From the NCBI GenBank assembly GCA_008501585.1, contig QQUN01000078.1, positions 38,363-102,362 of the forward strand: a DNA stretch of 64,000 nt. Direction: 5' to 3'. The stretch is from Pseudomonadota bacterium. GTDB lineage: Bacteria; Pseudomonadota; Gammaproteobacteria; Burkholderiales; Rhodocyclaceae. The number at the start of each line of letters is the position of its first letter. Position 1 is the stretch's first letter. A program made the translations under genes and the position numbers. This document shows, one piece after another, positions 53,181-62,564 of the stretch. Below the pieces are notes generated by a model that ran no database searches, was not told the origin of the DNA, and saw nothing but the letters and a program-made list of their open reading frames with translations.

Positions 53181-55085
53181 TCAGGCGGCGAGCAGCTTCT
53201 TCTTCGACTCCTGGATCAAGACCGCGCGCGACACGCCATGGCGTTCGCCCACGCCGCCGAGCAACTCTTTCATGTCGAGAATGAGCACGATCTGGCCGTT
53301 GGAGAGGGTCGTCACACCCGCCACGCCCTTCGGCCGGAAGTCGTCGAGCGACTTGATCACCGCGTCTTCGCGGCCGGCGAAGCTGTCGATGGCGAGGATG
53401 AAGCTTTGCTCCGCGGTCTGCATCAGCACACCGTACTCGGGCTGAGCCTCCTGCGGCCAGCCCAGCAGGTTGGCCAGCGGGATGATGGGCAGCACTTCGC
53501 CGCGCACCACCATGGTGGCCCGGCCGCCGACCTCGCGGACTTCGTCCGGCGTGATCGGCAGGATCTCGCGCACCATCGACAGCGGCACCGCCAGCGGCTG
53601 GTCGCCGAGGCGCACCAGCAGGACCGGCAGGATGGCCAGGGTCAGCGGCAGGCTGATGATGAAGCTGGTGCCCTGCCCGGCGGTCGACTTGATGTCGATC
53701 TGGCCGTTGAGTTTCTGGATGTTGGTGCGCACCACGTCCATGCCGACGCCACGGCCGGACACGTCCGACACCACCCCGGCGGTCGAGAAGCCGGGCAGGA
53801 ACACCAGGTTGTAGCTCTGGCGCTCGTCCATGGTGTTGGCTTCTTCGTCGGTGATCAGGCCCTTGGAGACGGCCGAGGCGCGCAGCTTCTCGGCATTCAT
53901 GCCGCGGCCATCGTCGGCGACGAGGATGATGATGTGGTCACCTTCCTGACGGGCTTCGAGACGCAGGATGGATTTTTCGCTCTTGCCGTTGGCCAGGCGC
54001 TCGGCCTTGCCCTCGACCCCGTGGTCCACCGCATTGCGGATGAGGTGGATGATCGGGTCGGACAAGTCCTCGATCATGGTCTTGTCGATCTCGGTGTCTT
54101 CGCCGGCCAGCACCAGCTCCACGTCCTTGCCCAGGTTGCGGGCCAGGTCGCGGGCGATGCGCGGGTATTTCTGGAACAGGCGGCCGATCGGCTGCATGCG
54201 GGTCTTCATGACCGCGTTCTGCAGGTCGGAGACGAGCAGATCGAGCTGGCTCACGGCCACGTCGAGCGCATGCATGGTCTCGGGGTCGTCGTCGCCGTTC
54301 AGGATCTGACTGCGCAGCGCGTTGAGCCGGTTCTTGGTCAGGCCGATCTCGCCGGAGAGGTTGAGCACCTGGTCCAGCCGCGTGGTGTCGACACGGATCG
54401 AGTTGTCGCGCTGTTTTTCGCTCTCGCGCCGGCCGGTCGGGCCGCTGTAGCCCGGCTTGTCGCTGGCGCGGCGGCCGATCGCCGCCTTGATGATTTCTTC
54501 GGGCTTTTCCTTCGGCACGGCCGGGGCTTCGATCACCGCCGCCGGCGGGACGACCGCGGGTACGCCGCTGACCGCTTGATGGAGGATATCCCAGTCCGGC
54601 TCGCTGCCGGCACCCGCCGGTGCAGACGCAGCGGGGGCCGCGGCCGGCGCGGCGGGCGCTTGCGCCGCAGTGGCGGCGCTGGCCGCGCCAAGCTCGCCGG
54701 CAATGGCGCGCTTGAGGCTGTCGATCAGGTCGGGGTCGGCCGCATGCGGCTGCGTGCTGCTCTCCAGCGCACCGAACATGTCGCGCACCGAGCCGGTGGC
54801 CGACAGGATCACGTCCATCGATTCGGCCGTCACCCGCAGCTCGCCGTTGCGCAGTTTGTCGAACAAGTTTTCGGTGAGGTGGCACAAGGTCACCAGTTCG
54901 GTGGCGTTCAGAAAACCGGCGCCGCCCTTGATGGTGTGAAAACCGCGGAAGATCTCATTGAGCAAGCCGCGATCGTCGGGTGCCCGCTCGAGGTCCACCA
55001 GTTTGTTGTCCACGTCGGACAGCAAGTCTCCGGCCTCGAGGAGGAAATCCTGCAGCAGGTCTTCCATTCCAGCGAAATCGCTCAT
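53181..55085 (-). CDS. cheA: Chemotaxis histidine kinase CheA
   Basis: A 634-residue kinase. HPt domain at 1-105 with phosphorylated His50 in FHTIKGGAGF; an Ala/Pro-rich linker (about 130-190) where a P2 CheY-binding domain would be, but none is evident; dimerisation domain from about 225 (RVDTTRLDQVLNLSGEIG); ATPase with N-box HLIRNAVDHGVE, G1 DDGRGM and G2 GRGVGMDVV; CheW-like domain from about 500. It should phosphorylate CheY and CheB. The start at 55085 follows GGAG. It is the last gene of the locus. Confidence 0.96.
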   Translation of the reverse strand: MSDFAGMEDLLQDFLLEAGDLLSDVDNKLVDLERAPDDRGLLNEIFRGFHTIKGGAGFLNATELVTLCHLTENLFDKLRNGELRVTAESMDVILSATGSVRDMFGALESSTQPHAADPDLIDSLKRAIAGELGAASAATAAQAPAAPAAAPAASAPAGAGSEPDWDILHQAVSGVPAVVPPAAVIEAPAVPKEKPEEIIKAAIGRRASDKPGYSGPTGRRESEKQRDNSIRVDTTRLDQVLNLSGEIGLTKNRLNALRSQILNGDDDPETMHALDVAVSQLDLLVSDLQNAVMKTRMQPIGRLFQKYPRIARDLARNLGKDVELVLAGEDTEIDKTMIEDLSDPIIHLIRNAVDHGVEGKAERLANGKSEKSILRLEARQEGDHIIILVADDGRGMNAEKLRASAVSKGLITDEEANTMDERQSYNLVFLPGFSTAGVVSDVSGRGVGMDVVRTNIQKLNGQIDIKSTAGQGTSFIISLPLTLAILPVLLVRLGDQPLAVPLSMVREILPITPDEVREVGGRATMVVRGEVLPIIPLANLLGWPQEAQPEYGVLMQTAEQSFILAIDSFAGREDAVIKSLDDFRPKGVAGVTTLSNGQIVLILDMKELLGGVGERHGVSRAVLIQESKKKLLAA

Positions 55086-55146
55086 TTTGGCTCGCTCCAC
55101 TGTGTTGCTGGTGACGACCGCGGCCTCGCCCGGTCGCCCCGTGTCG

Positions 55147-56037
55147 TCAGAATCCCAGGCTCTCGAGCAGGTCGTCGACCTGCTCCTGGCTGGAGACCAC
55201 GTCATCCCGGCCTTCGGCGGTAATCACCGGGCCGTTCATCAGGCCGTCCTCTTTGCGGACGGGTTTCTTGTCGTTGGGTGCCGTTTCGATGAGCACTTCA
55301 AGCAACTGGGTTTCGAGTTGCTGGGCCATCGCGACAACTTTCTTGATCACCTGGCCGGTCAGGTCCTGGAAGTCCTGCGCCATCATGATCTCGGTCAGCT
55401 GGGCATTGGTGGCCCGGCTGTCTTCGGCGGTCTTGCCGAGGAAATCCCGCGTGCGGGTGGCCAGCGCCTTGAACTCGTCGGCCGACATCTGGTTGGCGAA
55501 GACCTTGTCCCACTGGGCCTTGAGCTCGTTGGCGCCACTCTCGACACGGTCCTGCAAGGGCTTGGCGATGTCGGTCGAGTTGAGCACGCGGCTGGCGGCC
55601 TGCTCGGTCATCTGCGCGATGTAGTTGAGCCGCTCGCGGGCGTCGGGCATGGCCTCGGCGACCGATTGCAGGCTCTGGTCGAAGCCCAGTTCGCGCAGGG
55701 CGTCGTGGACTTTCCGGGTCATCTGGCCGAGGCGCTTGTACACCACCTCGCAGCTGTGGTCGTCCACCTGGGCGGCCGCGGCAGGCAGGTCGGGCGCTGC
55801 TGCCGCCACGTCGGGCGCGGCTTCCGGCACGTCGGGCGCGGCTTCCGGCGCGGCGGCGAACTCTCCGGCCACGGCGTCGAACAGGGCCTGGAGATCATCG
55901 GAATCGCCACCGTCATCGACCACCGATGCGGCGATCACTTCGAGTTTCGGCTTCTCCGGCACCGAGGCGATGCTGTCGAACAGCGCCTGCAGGTCGTCGG
56001 AATCACCGGACTCGTCGAATTTCATTCTTTTAGCCAT
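55147..56037 (-). CDS. cheZ: Chemotaxis phosphatase CheZ with N-terminal repeats
   Basis: A 296-residue CheY-P phosphatase. The catalytic helix ends LTEIMMAQDFQDLTGQVIKKVV with the active Gln, preceded by ERLNYIAQMTEQAASRVL. The C-terminal peptide VDDLLESLGF (287-296) is the CheY-binding tail. N-terminally two copies of GDSDDLQALFD occur at 11-21 and 44-54, then an Ala/Pro-rich region to about 125. The start at 56037 follows AGGAGG. cheY lies 28 bases upstream. Confidence 0.94.
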   Translation of the reverse strand: MAKRMKFDESGDSDDLQALFDSIASVPEKPKLEVIAASVVDDGGDSDDLQALFDAVAGEFAAAPEAAPDVPEAAPDVAAAAPDLPAAAAQVDDHSCEVVYKRLGQMTRKVHDALRELGFDQSLQSVAEAMPDARERLNYIAQMTEQAASRVLNSTDIAKPLQDRVESGANELKAQWDKVFANQMSADEFKALATRTRDFLGKTAEDSRATNAQLTEIMMAQDFQDLTGQVIKKVVAMAQQLETQLLEVLIETAPNDKKPVRKEDGLMNGPVITAEGRDDVVSSQEQVDDLLESLGF

Positions 56038-56065
56038 GCTTGAGCCTCCTGTTATCCAACGGCGC

Positions 56066-56467
56066 TCAGGCGGCCGCCTTTTTACCCATGCGTTCGAAAA
56101 TCTTCTCGAGCTTCTCGGCCATCGTCGCGGCGGTAAAGGGCTTGACGATGTAGCCGCTGGCGCCGGCCTGGGCCGCGGCAATGATGTTTTCCTTCTTGGC
56201 CTCGGCGGTGATCATCAGGACCGGCAAGTCCTTGTACTGGGGCGACTGCCGGATGGTCTGCAACAGCGTCAGGCCGTCCATGTTGGGCATGTTCCAGTCG
56301 GTAACCACGAACTCGAATCCGCCGCTGGCGAGTTTCTGCAGTGCCGCCACGCCGTCCTCGGCTTCATCGACGTTGGTGTAGCCGAGTTCCTTGAGGAGGT
56401 TGCGGACGATGCGACGCATGGTCGAAAAGTCATCGACAACGAGGAATTTCATGTTGGGATCCGCCAT
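56066..56467 (-). CDS. cheY: Chemotaxis response regulator CheY
   Basis: A 133-residue receiver protein almost identical in motif to enteric Che[33 protein letters not shown] with the phosphorylated Asp, [13 protein letters not shown] and VKPFTAATM with the conserved Lys. Phosphorylated CheY binds the flagellar switch. Two ATGs in tandem (56470, 56467); the second has better spacing to GGAGA. It lies between cheV and cheZ. Confidence 0.97.
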   Translation of the reverse strand: MADPNMKFLVVDDFSTMRRIVRNLLKELGYTNVDEAEDGVAALQKLASGGFEFVVTDWNMPNMDGLTLLQTIRQSPQYKDLPVLMITAEAKKENIIAAAQAGASGYIVKPFTAATMAEKLEKIFERMGKKAAA

Positions 56468-56504
56468 CATTTTCTCCGGAGTTTTGCTTGGTGCCCGATG
56501 CCGC

Positions 56505-57482
56505 TCAGCGGTGGCGCATCAGGAGCGGACGCAGTGTGTCCGCGAGATTGTCTGCATCGAACTTGGCCACGTAAGCATCGACCCCCACCCGCTTGCCCAT
56601 GGCCCGGTTGGCCTCCGAGGACAAGGAGGAGTGCATCACCACGGGAATGCCCTCGAAGCGGGCATCGGACTTGATGTTGCGGGTCAGGACGTAGCCGTCC
56701 ATTTCGGGCATTTCCGCGTCGACCAGGATCAGGTCCACTTCGTCGATCAGCGGGCGGCCGCAGGCATGGGCATGCTTGGCCATGCCTTCGAGCCGGGTCC
56801 AGGCTTCCAGGCCGTTCTGGGCATGCTTGTGCTTGACGTCGAGCTTGTCGAGCACTTCGGCGATCTTCTTGCGCGCCACGGCCGAGTCATCGACAAAGAA
56901 GATATTCACGTCGTGCTCGGTATTGAGCGGTTCGATATTGCCGATGATGGCCTCGCCGAAGGTGTTGGCGAGGATGGTCTCGACATCGAGAATGGACACC
57001 AGGGTGCCATCGGGCAGCTCGGTGATCGCGGTGATGAAGCTGTTGACGCCGCTGGAGACGTTCTCCGGCGTACGCACCTTGTCCCAATCGACACGGATGA
57101 TGCGATCGACCTCGTCGACCAGGAAGCCGAGCGTGCGCTTGCTGTACTCGGTCACCATCATCGAGCCGCCAAGCGGATCGCCCGGCTGGGTCAGCTCCAG
57201 CACCTTGGCCAGGGCCAGCACGGGGATGACGTTGCCACGCAGCGAGATCAGGCCTTCGACGCCCTTGGGCATGTTCGGCGCCTTGGTCACGAACGGGGCC
57301 TTGGAGACCTCGCGCACCTTGAACACGTTGATGCCGAAGGTCTCGCCGGTCCCCAGCGAGAACAACAGGATCTCCATGCGGTTGGAGCCGGCCAGCGTCG
57401 TGCGCGCATCCACGGCGTCAAGCAGGTTCTTCTCGGCCGCGCTGTAGGCGTCGCTCTTGGTCTTGGTCTGCACTTTGCTCAT
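56505..57482 (-). CDS. cheV: Chemotaxis coupling protein CheV (copy 1)
   Basis: A 325-residue hybrid. CheW domain at about 20-165 ([44 protein letters not shown]); receiver domain at about 190-320 with [30 protein letters not shown] (phospho-Asp) and VVMHSSLS. It couples receptors to CheA and is tuned by phosphorylation. It directly follows a second, related cheV after 15 bases. Confidence 0.95.
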   Translation of the reverse strand: MSKVQTKTKSDAYSAAEKNLLDAVDARTTLAGSNRMEILLFSLGTGETFGINVFKVREVSKAPFVTKAPNMPKGVEGLISLRGNVIPVLALAKVLELTQPGDPLGGSMMVTEYSKRTLGFLVDEVDRIIRVDWDKVRTPENVSSGVNSFITAITELPDGTLVSILDVETILANTFGEAIIGNIEPLNTEHDVNIFFVDDSAVARKKIAEVLDKLDVKHKHAQNGLEAWTRLEGMAKHAHACGRPLIDEVDLILVDAEMPEMDGYVLTRNIKSDARFEGIPVVMHSSLSSEANRAMGKRVGVDAYVAKFDADNLADTLRPLLMRHR

Positions 57483-57497
57483 GTGCGTCTTCCTCGC

Positions 57498-58466
57498 TCA
57501 GGCCGCCGCCGCATTCGAGTTGCCCTTCGACAGCAGGCGGCGCAACGTCGAAGACAGGCGCTGGGGTTCGAATTTCGGAACATACTCATCGACCCCGACC
57601 GACAGCCCCAGCTGCTGGTTGGACATCCCCGACAGAGAGGAATGCATCAGCACGGGGACGCCTTCGAAGCGCGGGTCGGACTTGATCTTCTTGGTCAGGA
57701 TGTAGCCATCCATCTCCGGCATTTCAATATCGGTCAGCACCACTCCGACCAGGTCCTTGACCTTGCGACCGGTGCTGTCGGCCACGATGGCCAGCTTCTG
57801 CAGCTCTTCCCAGGCCATGCGGCCATTGACCGCCACGATGCCCTTCACCCCGAGCACATCGAGGGTGCGGGCGATCTGGTTGCGCGCCACGGAGGAATCG
57901 TCGGCATAAAGCACCGTCGCCTCCGGGTTGCCGATCGGCTCGATGCCCTTGAACAGGTGGTCGTCGTCATAGCCGGTGGTTTCGGACAGCACCTTTTCGA
58001 CGTCCAGCATCATCACCAGCTCGCCGTTGGGCAGCTCGGTGACGGCGGTGACCAGCCCGCCCAGCTTGGCCGCCAGCATCTGCGGCGGCACCCGCATCTG
58101 CGACCAGTCCAGGCGCAGGATGGTGTCGACCGCCTCGACCAGAAAGCCCTGGGTGTGCCCGTTGTACTCGGTCACGATCATGATCTCGCGCTTGGCATCG
58201 AGGCCGACCCCGGCGTACTTGGCCAGGTCCACCACCGGCACCAGCGTGCCACGGAGGCTGACCATGCCCTCGACCGAGCTGGGCATTTCCGGTGCAGCCG
58301 TCACCGCGGGCGTACGCATCACTTCGCGCACCTTGAACACGTTGATGCCGAAGGTCTCCCGGCGCCCCGTGCGCGGGTCGGCACCGAGCGAAAACAGGAG
58401 GATCTCCAGTTTATTGGTGCCTGCCAGGCGCGTGCGCGCATCAATGTTCTTGAGCAAATCGGACAT
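57498..58466 (-). CDS. cheV: Chemotaxis coupling protein CheV (copy 2)
   Basis: A 322-residue CheW-receiver hybrid: [84 protein letters not shown] and VLMHSSLSG. Compared with copy 1 the CheW domain has a short insert (DPRTGRR) before ETFGIN. The two copies are clearly paralogous and adjacent. A weak sigma-28-like sequence overlaps the upstream MCP stop codon. Confidence 0.95.
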   Translation of the reverse strand: MSDLLKNIDARTRLAGTNKLEILLFSLGADPRTGRRETFGINVFKVREVMRTPAVTAAPEMPSSVEGMVSLRGTLVPVVDLAKYAGVGLDAKREIMIVTEYNGHTQGFLVEAVDTILRLDWSQMRVPPQMLAAKLGGLVTAVTELPNGELVMMLDVEKVLSETTGYDDDHLFKGIEPIGNPEATVLYADDSSVARNQIARTLDVLGVKGIVAVNGRMAWEELQKLAIVADSTGRKVKDLVGVVLTDIEMPEMDGYILTKKIKSDPRFEGVPVLMHSSLSGMSNQQLGLSVGVDEYVPKFEPQRLSSTLRRLLSKGNSNAAAA

Positions 58467-58529
58467 CTGGTTTCTCCGTCGATGCCGCGTCGGGACAGTG
58501 ACCCGGCATCCTCTTGGCTGTTCCTGCTA

Positions 58530-58557
58530 CTAACGGCACGATGCCGATAGACCTTTA
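58530..58557 (-). promoter_or_regulatory. Weak sigma-28-like promoter before cheV copy 2
   Basis: On the minus strand TAAAGGTC, 12 bases and GCCGTTAG resemble the flagellar sigma-28 consensus TAAAGTTT-N11-GCCGATAA; the spacer is one base too long. It begins in the MCP stop codon. Confidence 0.3.
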
Positions 58558-60240
58558 GGCACGGTAACCGACCCTGAAGCCACCCCAGTGCTTCCCATTG
58601 ACGTACACCGGCGCGGAGACGTCGTGGAAGATCTCGCCGGTATCGCGGCGATAGGTCTGGATCAGGAATTCGAGTTCATGCGCGCCGCACTGGCGGCCGA
58701 CCGGATCATCAAAGATCCGCTTGGTACGGTTACCCACGAAGTCCTTCTCGTAGTCGCCGGTCAGCGGCTTGGAAAACGCCTTGTTGTGCGTCGGCACATA
58801 GGCCTTGGTGTCGATGCCGATGGCGTACACCGTGGCCGGGTGCTCGCTCAGCACCGGCTCCTGCACGGCCGGAAAGATCTCGTCCGCCAGCTTGTCGTAG
58901 CGGGTGGTGAATTTCTGCGGCTTGGTGTTCGGGATCGGGTCGTACTTGCGGTCGAACAGCGCCGCCGCGTCGATGCGCTTGCTGGCCACGGCCTGCTCCA
59001 GCGCCGCCGACATCTTGGCCGCTGCGGCCTTGGCCAGCGCCGGCATCTGCGCGTGGATTTTCATCGCGTTCTCGCCCGTCGCGCCGAGGCGGAAGACCTT
59101 GCTGATCTCGTGCAGGTTCACCGCCAGGCTCTCGAGCCGCTTGGCCTCGTCCAGCGTGGCCGAGGCGCCCTCGGTGTTGCTCTCGACCATGGTCATGATC
59201 TCGCGCACATTGGCCACCACCCCGTCGGCCACCCGGCACTGCTGGGCAATGGCCACCGCGATGGCATCGACCTTCTCCATCGTTTCGGTCGCACCGCGGT
59301 TGATCTTGTCGAGCGAATCGGCCGCCTGGCGCGCCAGCTCGGCGCCCGAGCGGGCCTGGTCGCTACCGGCCTTGATCGAGCCGATCGCGCTGCGCGTCTC
59401 GCCCTGGATGGCTTCGATCATCGAGCTGATCTCGGTCGTCGCCGTCGAGGTCCGCTCAGCGAGCTTGCGCACCTCGTCGGCCACCACCGCAAAGCCCCGG
59501 CCCTGCTCGCCGGCACGGGCGGCCTCGATGGCCGCGTTGAGCGCCAGCAGGTTGGTCTGGTCGGCGATCTCGCGGATCACCTTGACGATCCCGCTGATCG
59601 CCTCGGAACGCTCGCCCAGCGCGGCGATCACCTGCGCCGATTGCTCCACCGAACGGGCGATCCGCTCGATCTCGTCGGACGCCTCGGAGACGATCCGCCC
59701 GCCTTCCATCGACAGCTCACGCGCCTGCTGCGCGTTCTGGGCAGTCTGGCCGGCATGCTCGGCCACCGCGTTGACCCCGGCGGTCATCTCCTCGATGGAT
59801 ACCACCATTGACTCGGACTCGGCCCGCTGCGTCCGCGAGCCCTGCGCCACCTTGCTGGCATGGGCGGAGAGCTTGTCGGCCGCCTCGGCCACCCGGTCGG
59901 CGTCGAAAATCACCTTGCCGACGATGCCCTGGAAGCTGCCGATCAGTTCGTTGAAGCGGTCGGCACATTCCCCCACCGGACCGCCGCCGACCTGCACGCG
60001 CTGCGACAGATCGCCATCGCGGTACATCCGCGAGAACGCCGCCTGGAGGGCGTCGAGTGGCGCCAGGATGCGCGCCTTGAGCAAGCCGCCGAGCACACCG
60101 GCAAGCACCAGGCCGATCACGCCATGTCCGGCGATCAGACCGACGCCCATCGCTGCGCCGCTCGCCGTGGAAACCGCAACGCCCGTCGCCGCGATGGCGA
60201 ACCCGACGATGCCAAGTACAAGATACGTCCCCATTGTCAT
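58555..60240 (-). CDS. Methyl-accepting chemotaxis protein with C-terminal ligand-type domain
   Basis: A 561-residue receptor. Two close N-terminal helices (about 5-25 and 32-53) leave almost no periplasmic domain; a HAMP-like segment follows ([24 protein letters not shown]). The signalling hairpin tip [41 protein letters not shown] is near 255. After the methylation helices the protein continues for about 170 residues with a separate C-terminal domain ([54 protein letters not shown]), which looks like a PAS/Cache-type sensor. The start may be 60240 or 60234. Confidence 0.93.
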   Translation of the reverse strand: MTMGTYLVLGIVGFAIAATGVAVSTASGAAMGVGLIAGHGVIGLVLAGVLGGLLKARILAPLDALQAAFSRMYRDGDLSQRVQVGGGPVGECADRFNELIGSFQGIVGKVIFDADRVAEAADKLSAHASKVAQGSRTQRAESESMVVSIEEMTAGVNAVAEHAGQTAQNAQQARELSMEGGRIVSEASDEIERIARSVEQSAQVIAALGERSEAISGIVKVIREIADQTNLLALNAAIEAARAGEQGRGFAVVADEVRKLAERTSTATTEISSMIEAIQGETRSAIGSIKAGSDQARSGAELARQAADSLDKINRGATETMEKVDAIAVAIAQQCRVADGVVANVREIMTMVESNTEGASATLDEAKRLESLAVNLHEISKVFRLGATGENAMKIHAQMPALAKAAAAKMSAALEQAVASKRIDAAALFDRKYDPIPNTKPQKFTTRYDKLADEIFPAVQEPVLSEHPATVYAIGIDTKAYVPTHNKAFSKPLTGDYEKDFVGNRTKRIFDDPVGRQCGAHELEFLIQTYRRDTGEIFHDVSAPVYVNGKHWGGFRVGYRA

Positions 60241-60311
60241 TTTCCTCCGCCCCGACCACCCGGGAATGACTTCGTTGTCCGAGCAAATCCGTGTTTGCTT
60301 CAGTAAGGCGG

Positions 60312-60338
60312 ATTACGGTCCGGGTGACGCTTTCTTTA
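60312..60338 (-). promoter_or_regulatory. Candidate sigma-28 promoter of the MCP gene
   Basis: On the minus strand TAAAGAAA, 11 bases and ACCGTAAT lie 72 bases upstream of the MCP start. The minus-35 half fits the flagellar sigma-28 consensus; the minus-10 half fits poorly. Confidence 0.3.
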
Positions 60339-60511
60339 GCGGCGTTTTCAATGCATCGACAAACGAAAGTCGTATAACGGCGGGGAAGGCGGCCGCAGGC
60401 GTCGCGCAGGCCGTGGGGAACGGCGGCACGGCGGGCGAGCAACGGGGCGTCCGGGCGCGGCATGGCGCGCGCCCGAACGGCATGAGGCGCCGGCGTCACG
60501 CCGGGCCGGCA

Positions 60512-60811
60512 TCAGCTGATGATGAACAGCTTGCCGAAGTTGGCGATGTCGAGCACCTGGCGGACGCTGCCGCGCGTGTTGACCAGGCGCACCTGATGGC
60601 CGCCGGTCTTGACCTTGTCGCGCAGCATCAGGAGCATGCCCAGCGCCGAGCTGTCGAGGTAGGACACCTCGCCCAGATCCACGCTCACATCGGCCTTGTG
60701 GCCGAGCGCACGATCCACGCTGTCGCGAAACTCGCGGTGGGCATTGAAATCGAATCGTCCGACGAGCTTGATCACCGCCCCCGATTCGCCCTGGTTTACC
60801 GTGACATCCAT
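60512..60811 (-). CDS. STAS domain protein (anti-sigma factor antagonist-like)
   Basis: A 99-residue single STAS domain: VNQGESGAVIKLVGRFDFNAHREFRD, VDLGEVSYLDSSALGMLLMLRDKV with the DSSALG motif whose second Ser is the usual phosphorylation site, and VRQVLDIANFGKLF. Such proteins are switched by HATPase kinases and PP2C phosphatases; none is adjacent. It starts after GAGGGG, 30 bases downstream of cheB on the same strand. Confidence 0.9.
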   Translation of the reverse strand: MDVTVNQGESGAVIKLVGRFDFNAHREFRDSVDRALGHKADVSVDLGEVSYLDSSALGMLLMLRDKVKTGGHQVRLVNTRGSVRQVLDIANFGKLFIIS

Positions 60812-60840
60812 GTCGATCCCCTCTCGCGTTCTTGTGTTGT

Positions 60841-61911
60841 TCAGGCGCCCGGCTTGAGCACGGCCCCGCCCGCGCTGACCGCCAGCCGGGCCATGATGCG
60901 TTGTGCCACGTCGGTCAGCGGGGCGACTTCGGACACGGCACCGATCACCGCCGCCTCCCGTGGCATGCCATAGACCACGCAGCTGGCCTGGTCCTGGGCG
61001 ATCGTCCATGCGCCGCTGCGGTGCATGGCCAGCAGCCCCTGCGCGCCGTCCTTGCCCATGCCGGTCAGCAGCACGCCGAGCGCCGCGCCGCCGGCCTGCG
61101 CCGCCGCCGAGTGGAACAGCACATCCACCGACGGCCGATGGCGATTGACCGGATCGGCGCCTGAAAGCTCGCAATGATAGGCCAGTCCGTGCCGCTTGAG
61201 CAGCAGATGCGAATGCCCGGGCGCCAGATAGGCACACCCCGGCTCGACCCGCTCGCCATGTTCGGCCTCCTTGACATGGATCTGGCTCAGACTGTCCAGT
61301 CGCCGGGCAAAGGCGCCGGTGAACATTTCGGGCATGTGCTGGACGATCAGCACCGGCGGACACTGCCGGGGCAGGCGGACGAGCACCTCGCGGATCGCTT
61401 CGGTACCGCCGGTGGACGCGCCGATGCAGATGAGGCGCCCCTGCGCCGCCCGCGCGCCCGGGCCGGCCGGCGCCAGCGGCGCGCCTTCGGCGGCGGGTAC
61501 CGGGCGGTGCACATGCGCCGCCCGTGCCGCGCGGATCTTCTCGCACACCTCGTCGGCATAGGCCGACAAGGCGCCGGCGCTGCGGCTGTCCGGCTTGCCC
61601 AGCACGTCCACCGCGCCCAGCTCGAGCGCCCGGATCGACGCATCGGAATCCTTCCCCGTGAAGGCGGAGATCATCACCACCGGCATGGGTCGCAGCCGCA
61701 TCAGGCGGGCGAGGAAGTCCAGCCCGTCCATGTGCGGCATCTCGACATCCAGCGTGAGCACGTCCGGGTTGAGCGACTTGATCATCTCGCGGGCGATCAG
61801 GGCGTCGGCCGCCACACCGACGACGCGCATGTCGGGCTGCGCATCGATGATCCGGCGCAGCAACAGCCGCGTCGCGGCCGAGTCGTCGCAGACCAGCACC
61901 TTGATGGTCAT
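60841..61911 (-). CDS. cheB: Chemotaxis methylesterase/glutaminase CheB
   Basis: A 356-residue enzyme. Receiver domain at 1-125 ([16 protein letters not shown], phospho-Asp55 in [15 protein letters not shown] near 105-108) and C-terminal methylesterase with the catalytic Ser166 (GASTGG), His in [12 protein letters not shown] and Asp in [11 protein letters not shown]. It removes receptor methyl groups on phosphorylation by CheA. It overlaps cheD by four bases (ATGA). Confidence 0.97.
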   Translation of the reverse strand: MTIKVLVCDDSAATRLLLRRIIDAQPDMRVVGVAADALIAREMIKSLNPDVLTLDVEMPHMDGLDFLARLMRLRPMPVVMISAFTGKDSDASIRALELGAVDVLGKPDSRSAGALSAYADEVCEKIRAARAAHVHRPVPAAEGAPLAPAGPGARAAQGRLICIGASTGGTEAIREVLVRLPRQCPPVLIVQHMPEMFTGAFARRLDSLSQIHVKEAEHGERVEPGCAYLAPGHSHLLLKRHGLAYHCELSGADPVNRHRPSVDVLFHSAAAQAGGAALGVLLTGMGKDGAQGLLAMHRSGAWTIAQDQASCVVYGMPREAAVIGAVSEVAPLTDVAQRIMARLAVSAGGAVLKPGA

Positions 61912-62564
61912 GCGCAGCCTCCTGCCGGACCGGGCGGGAACAGTTCGACCTCGCCGTCGACCGGCTCACTCTGCAAGCGGCGCTGATACAGTTGCTCGCG
62001 CACCAGGTCGGCGTCGGCCACGGCGCGCATCGTCCGCTTGACCAGCACACGCCCGGTGGCCGGAAAGAACACCACCTTGCGGGAACACTCGTCGAGCAGG
62101 TCCGAAGCGACCAGCGGGATGTGCTCGAGCGCCAGGTACTCGCGCACGAAGCGGGCATTGCGGGCGCCCACATCGCTGGTGGTCATCGACGCCACCACCC
62201 GCCCGCCGCCGAACACCTTGGCTTCGAGATGCTCACGCCGCGCCCCCAGCTTGAGGAGATGGTTGATGAGCACCTCCATGGCAAACACCCCGTAGCGCGC
62301 CGAGGCCGACGACACGCCGGCATCGCCCCCGGCTCCGGGCAGCATGAAATGATTCATGCCGCCAATGCCGATCCGCACGTCGCGGATGCACGCCGACACG
62401 CACGAGCCGAGCACCGTCACGATGGCCTCGCCGTCGGCACTCACGTAATACTCGCCAGGCTGTACCTTGACCGTATCGCGACCGAAACGCCGGTCGAAAT
62501 AGCGCTGCGAGGCCAGATGCCGGACCGGTTCAGGGCCGGTCGCGCGGGGCATCGCTACGCTCAT
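61908..62564 (-). CDS. cheD: Chemoreceptor glutamine deamidase CheD
   Basis: A 218-residue deamidase of receptor glutamines. [27 protein letters not shown] contains the catalytic Cys and the following His; [10 protein letters not shown] and [12 protein letters not shown] are also conserved. The start is taken at 62564 ([10 protein letters not shown]), though 62552 is possible; both lie inside the end of cheR, so the genes overlap by about 35 bases. The stop overlaps the cheB start. Confidence 0.94.
   Translation of the reverse strand: MSVAMPRATGPEPVRHLASQRYFDRRFGRDTVKVQPGEYYVSADGEAIVTVLGSCVSACIRDVRIGIGGMNHFMLPGAGGDAGVSSASARYGVFAMEVLINHLLKLGARREHLEAKVFGGGRVVASMTTSDVGARNARFVREYLALEHIPLVASDLLDECSRKVVFFPATGRVLVKRTMRAVADADLVREQLYQRRLQSEPVDGEVELFPPGPAGGCA

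Noticed and set aside
52971..55223. A 750-codon open frame antisense to cheA
   Set aside because: No domain and biased composition; cheA on the minus strand is complete.
56391..58550. A 719-codon open frame antisense to the cheV pair
   Set aside because: Mirror of two intact cheV genes; internal similarity simply reflects the paralogy of the cheV copies.
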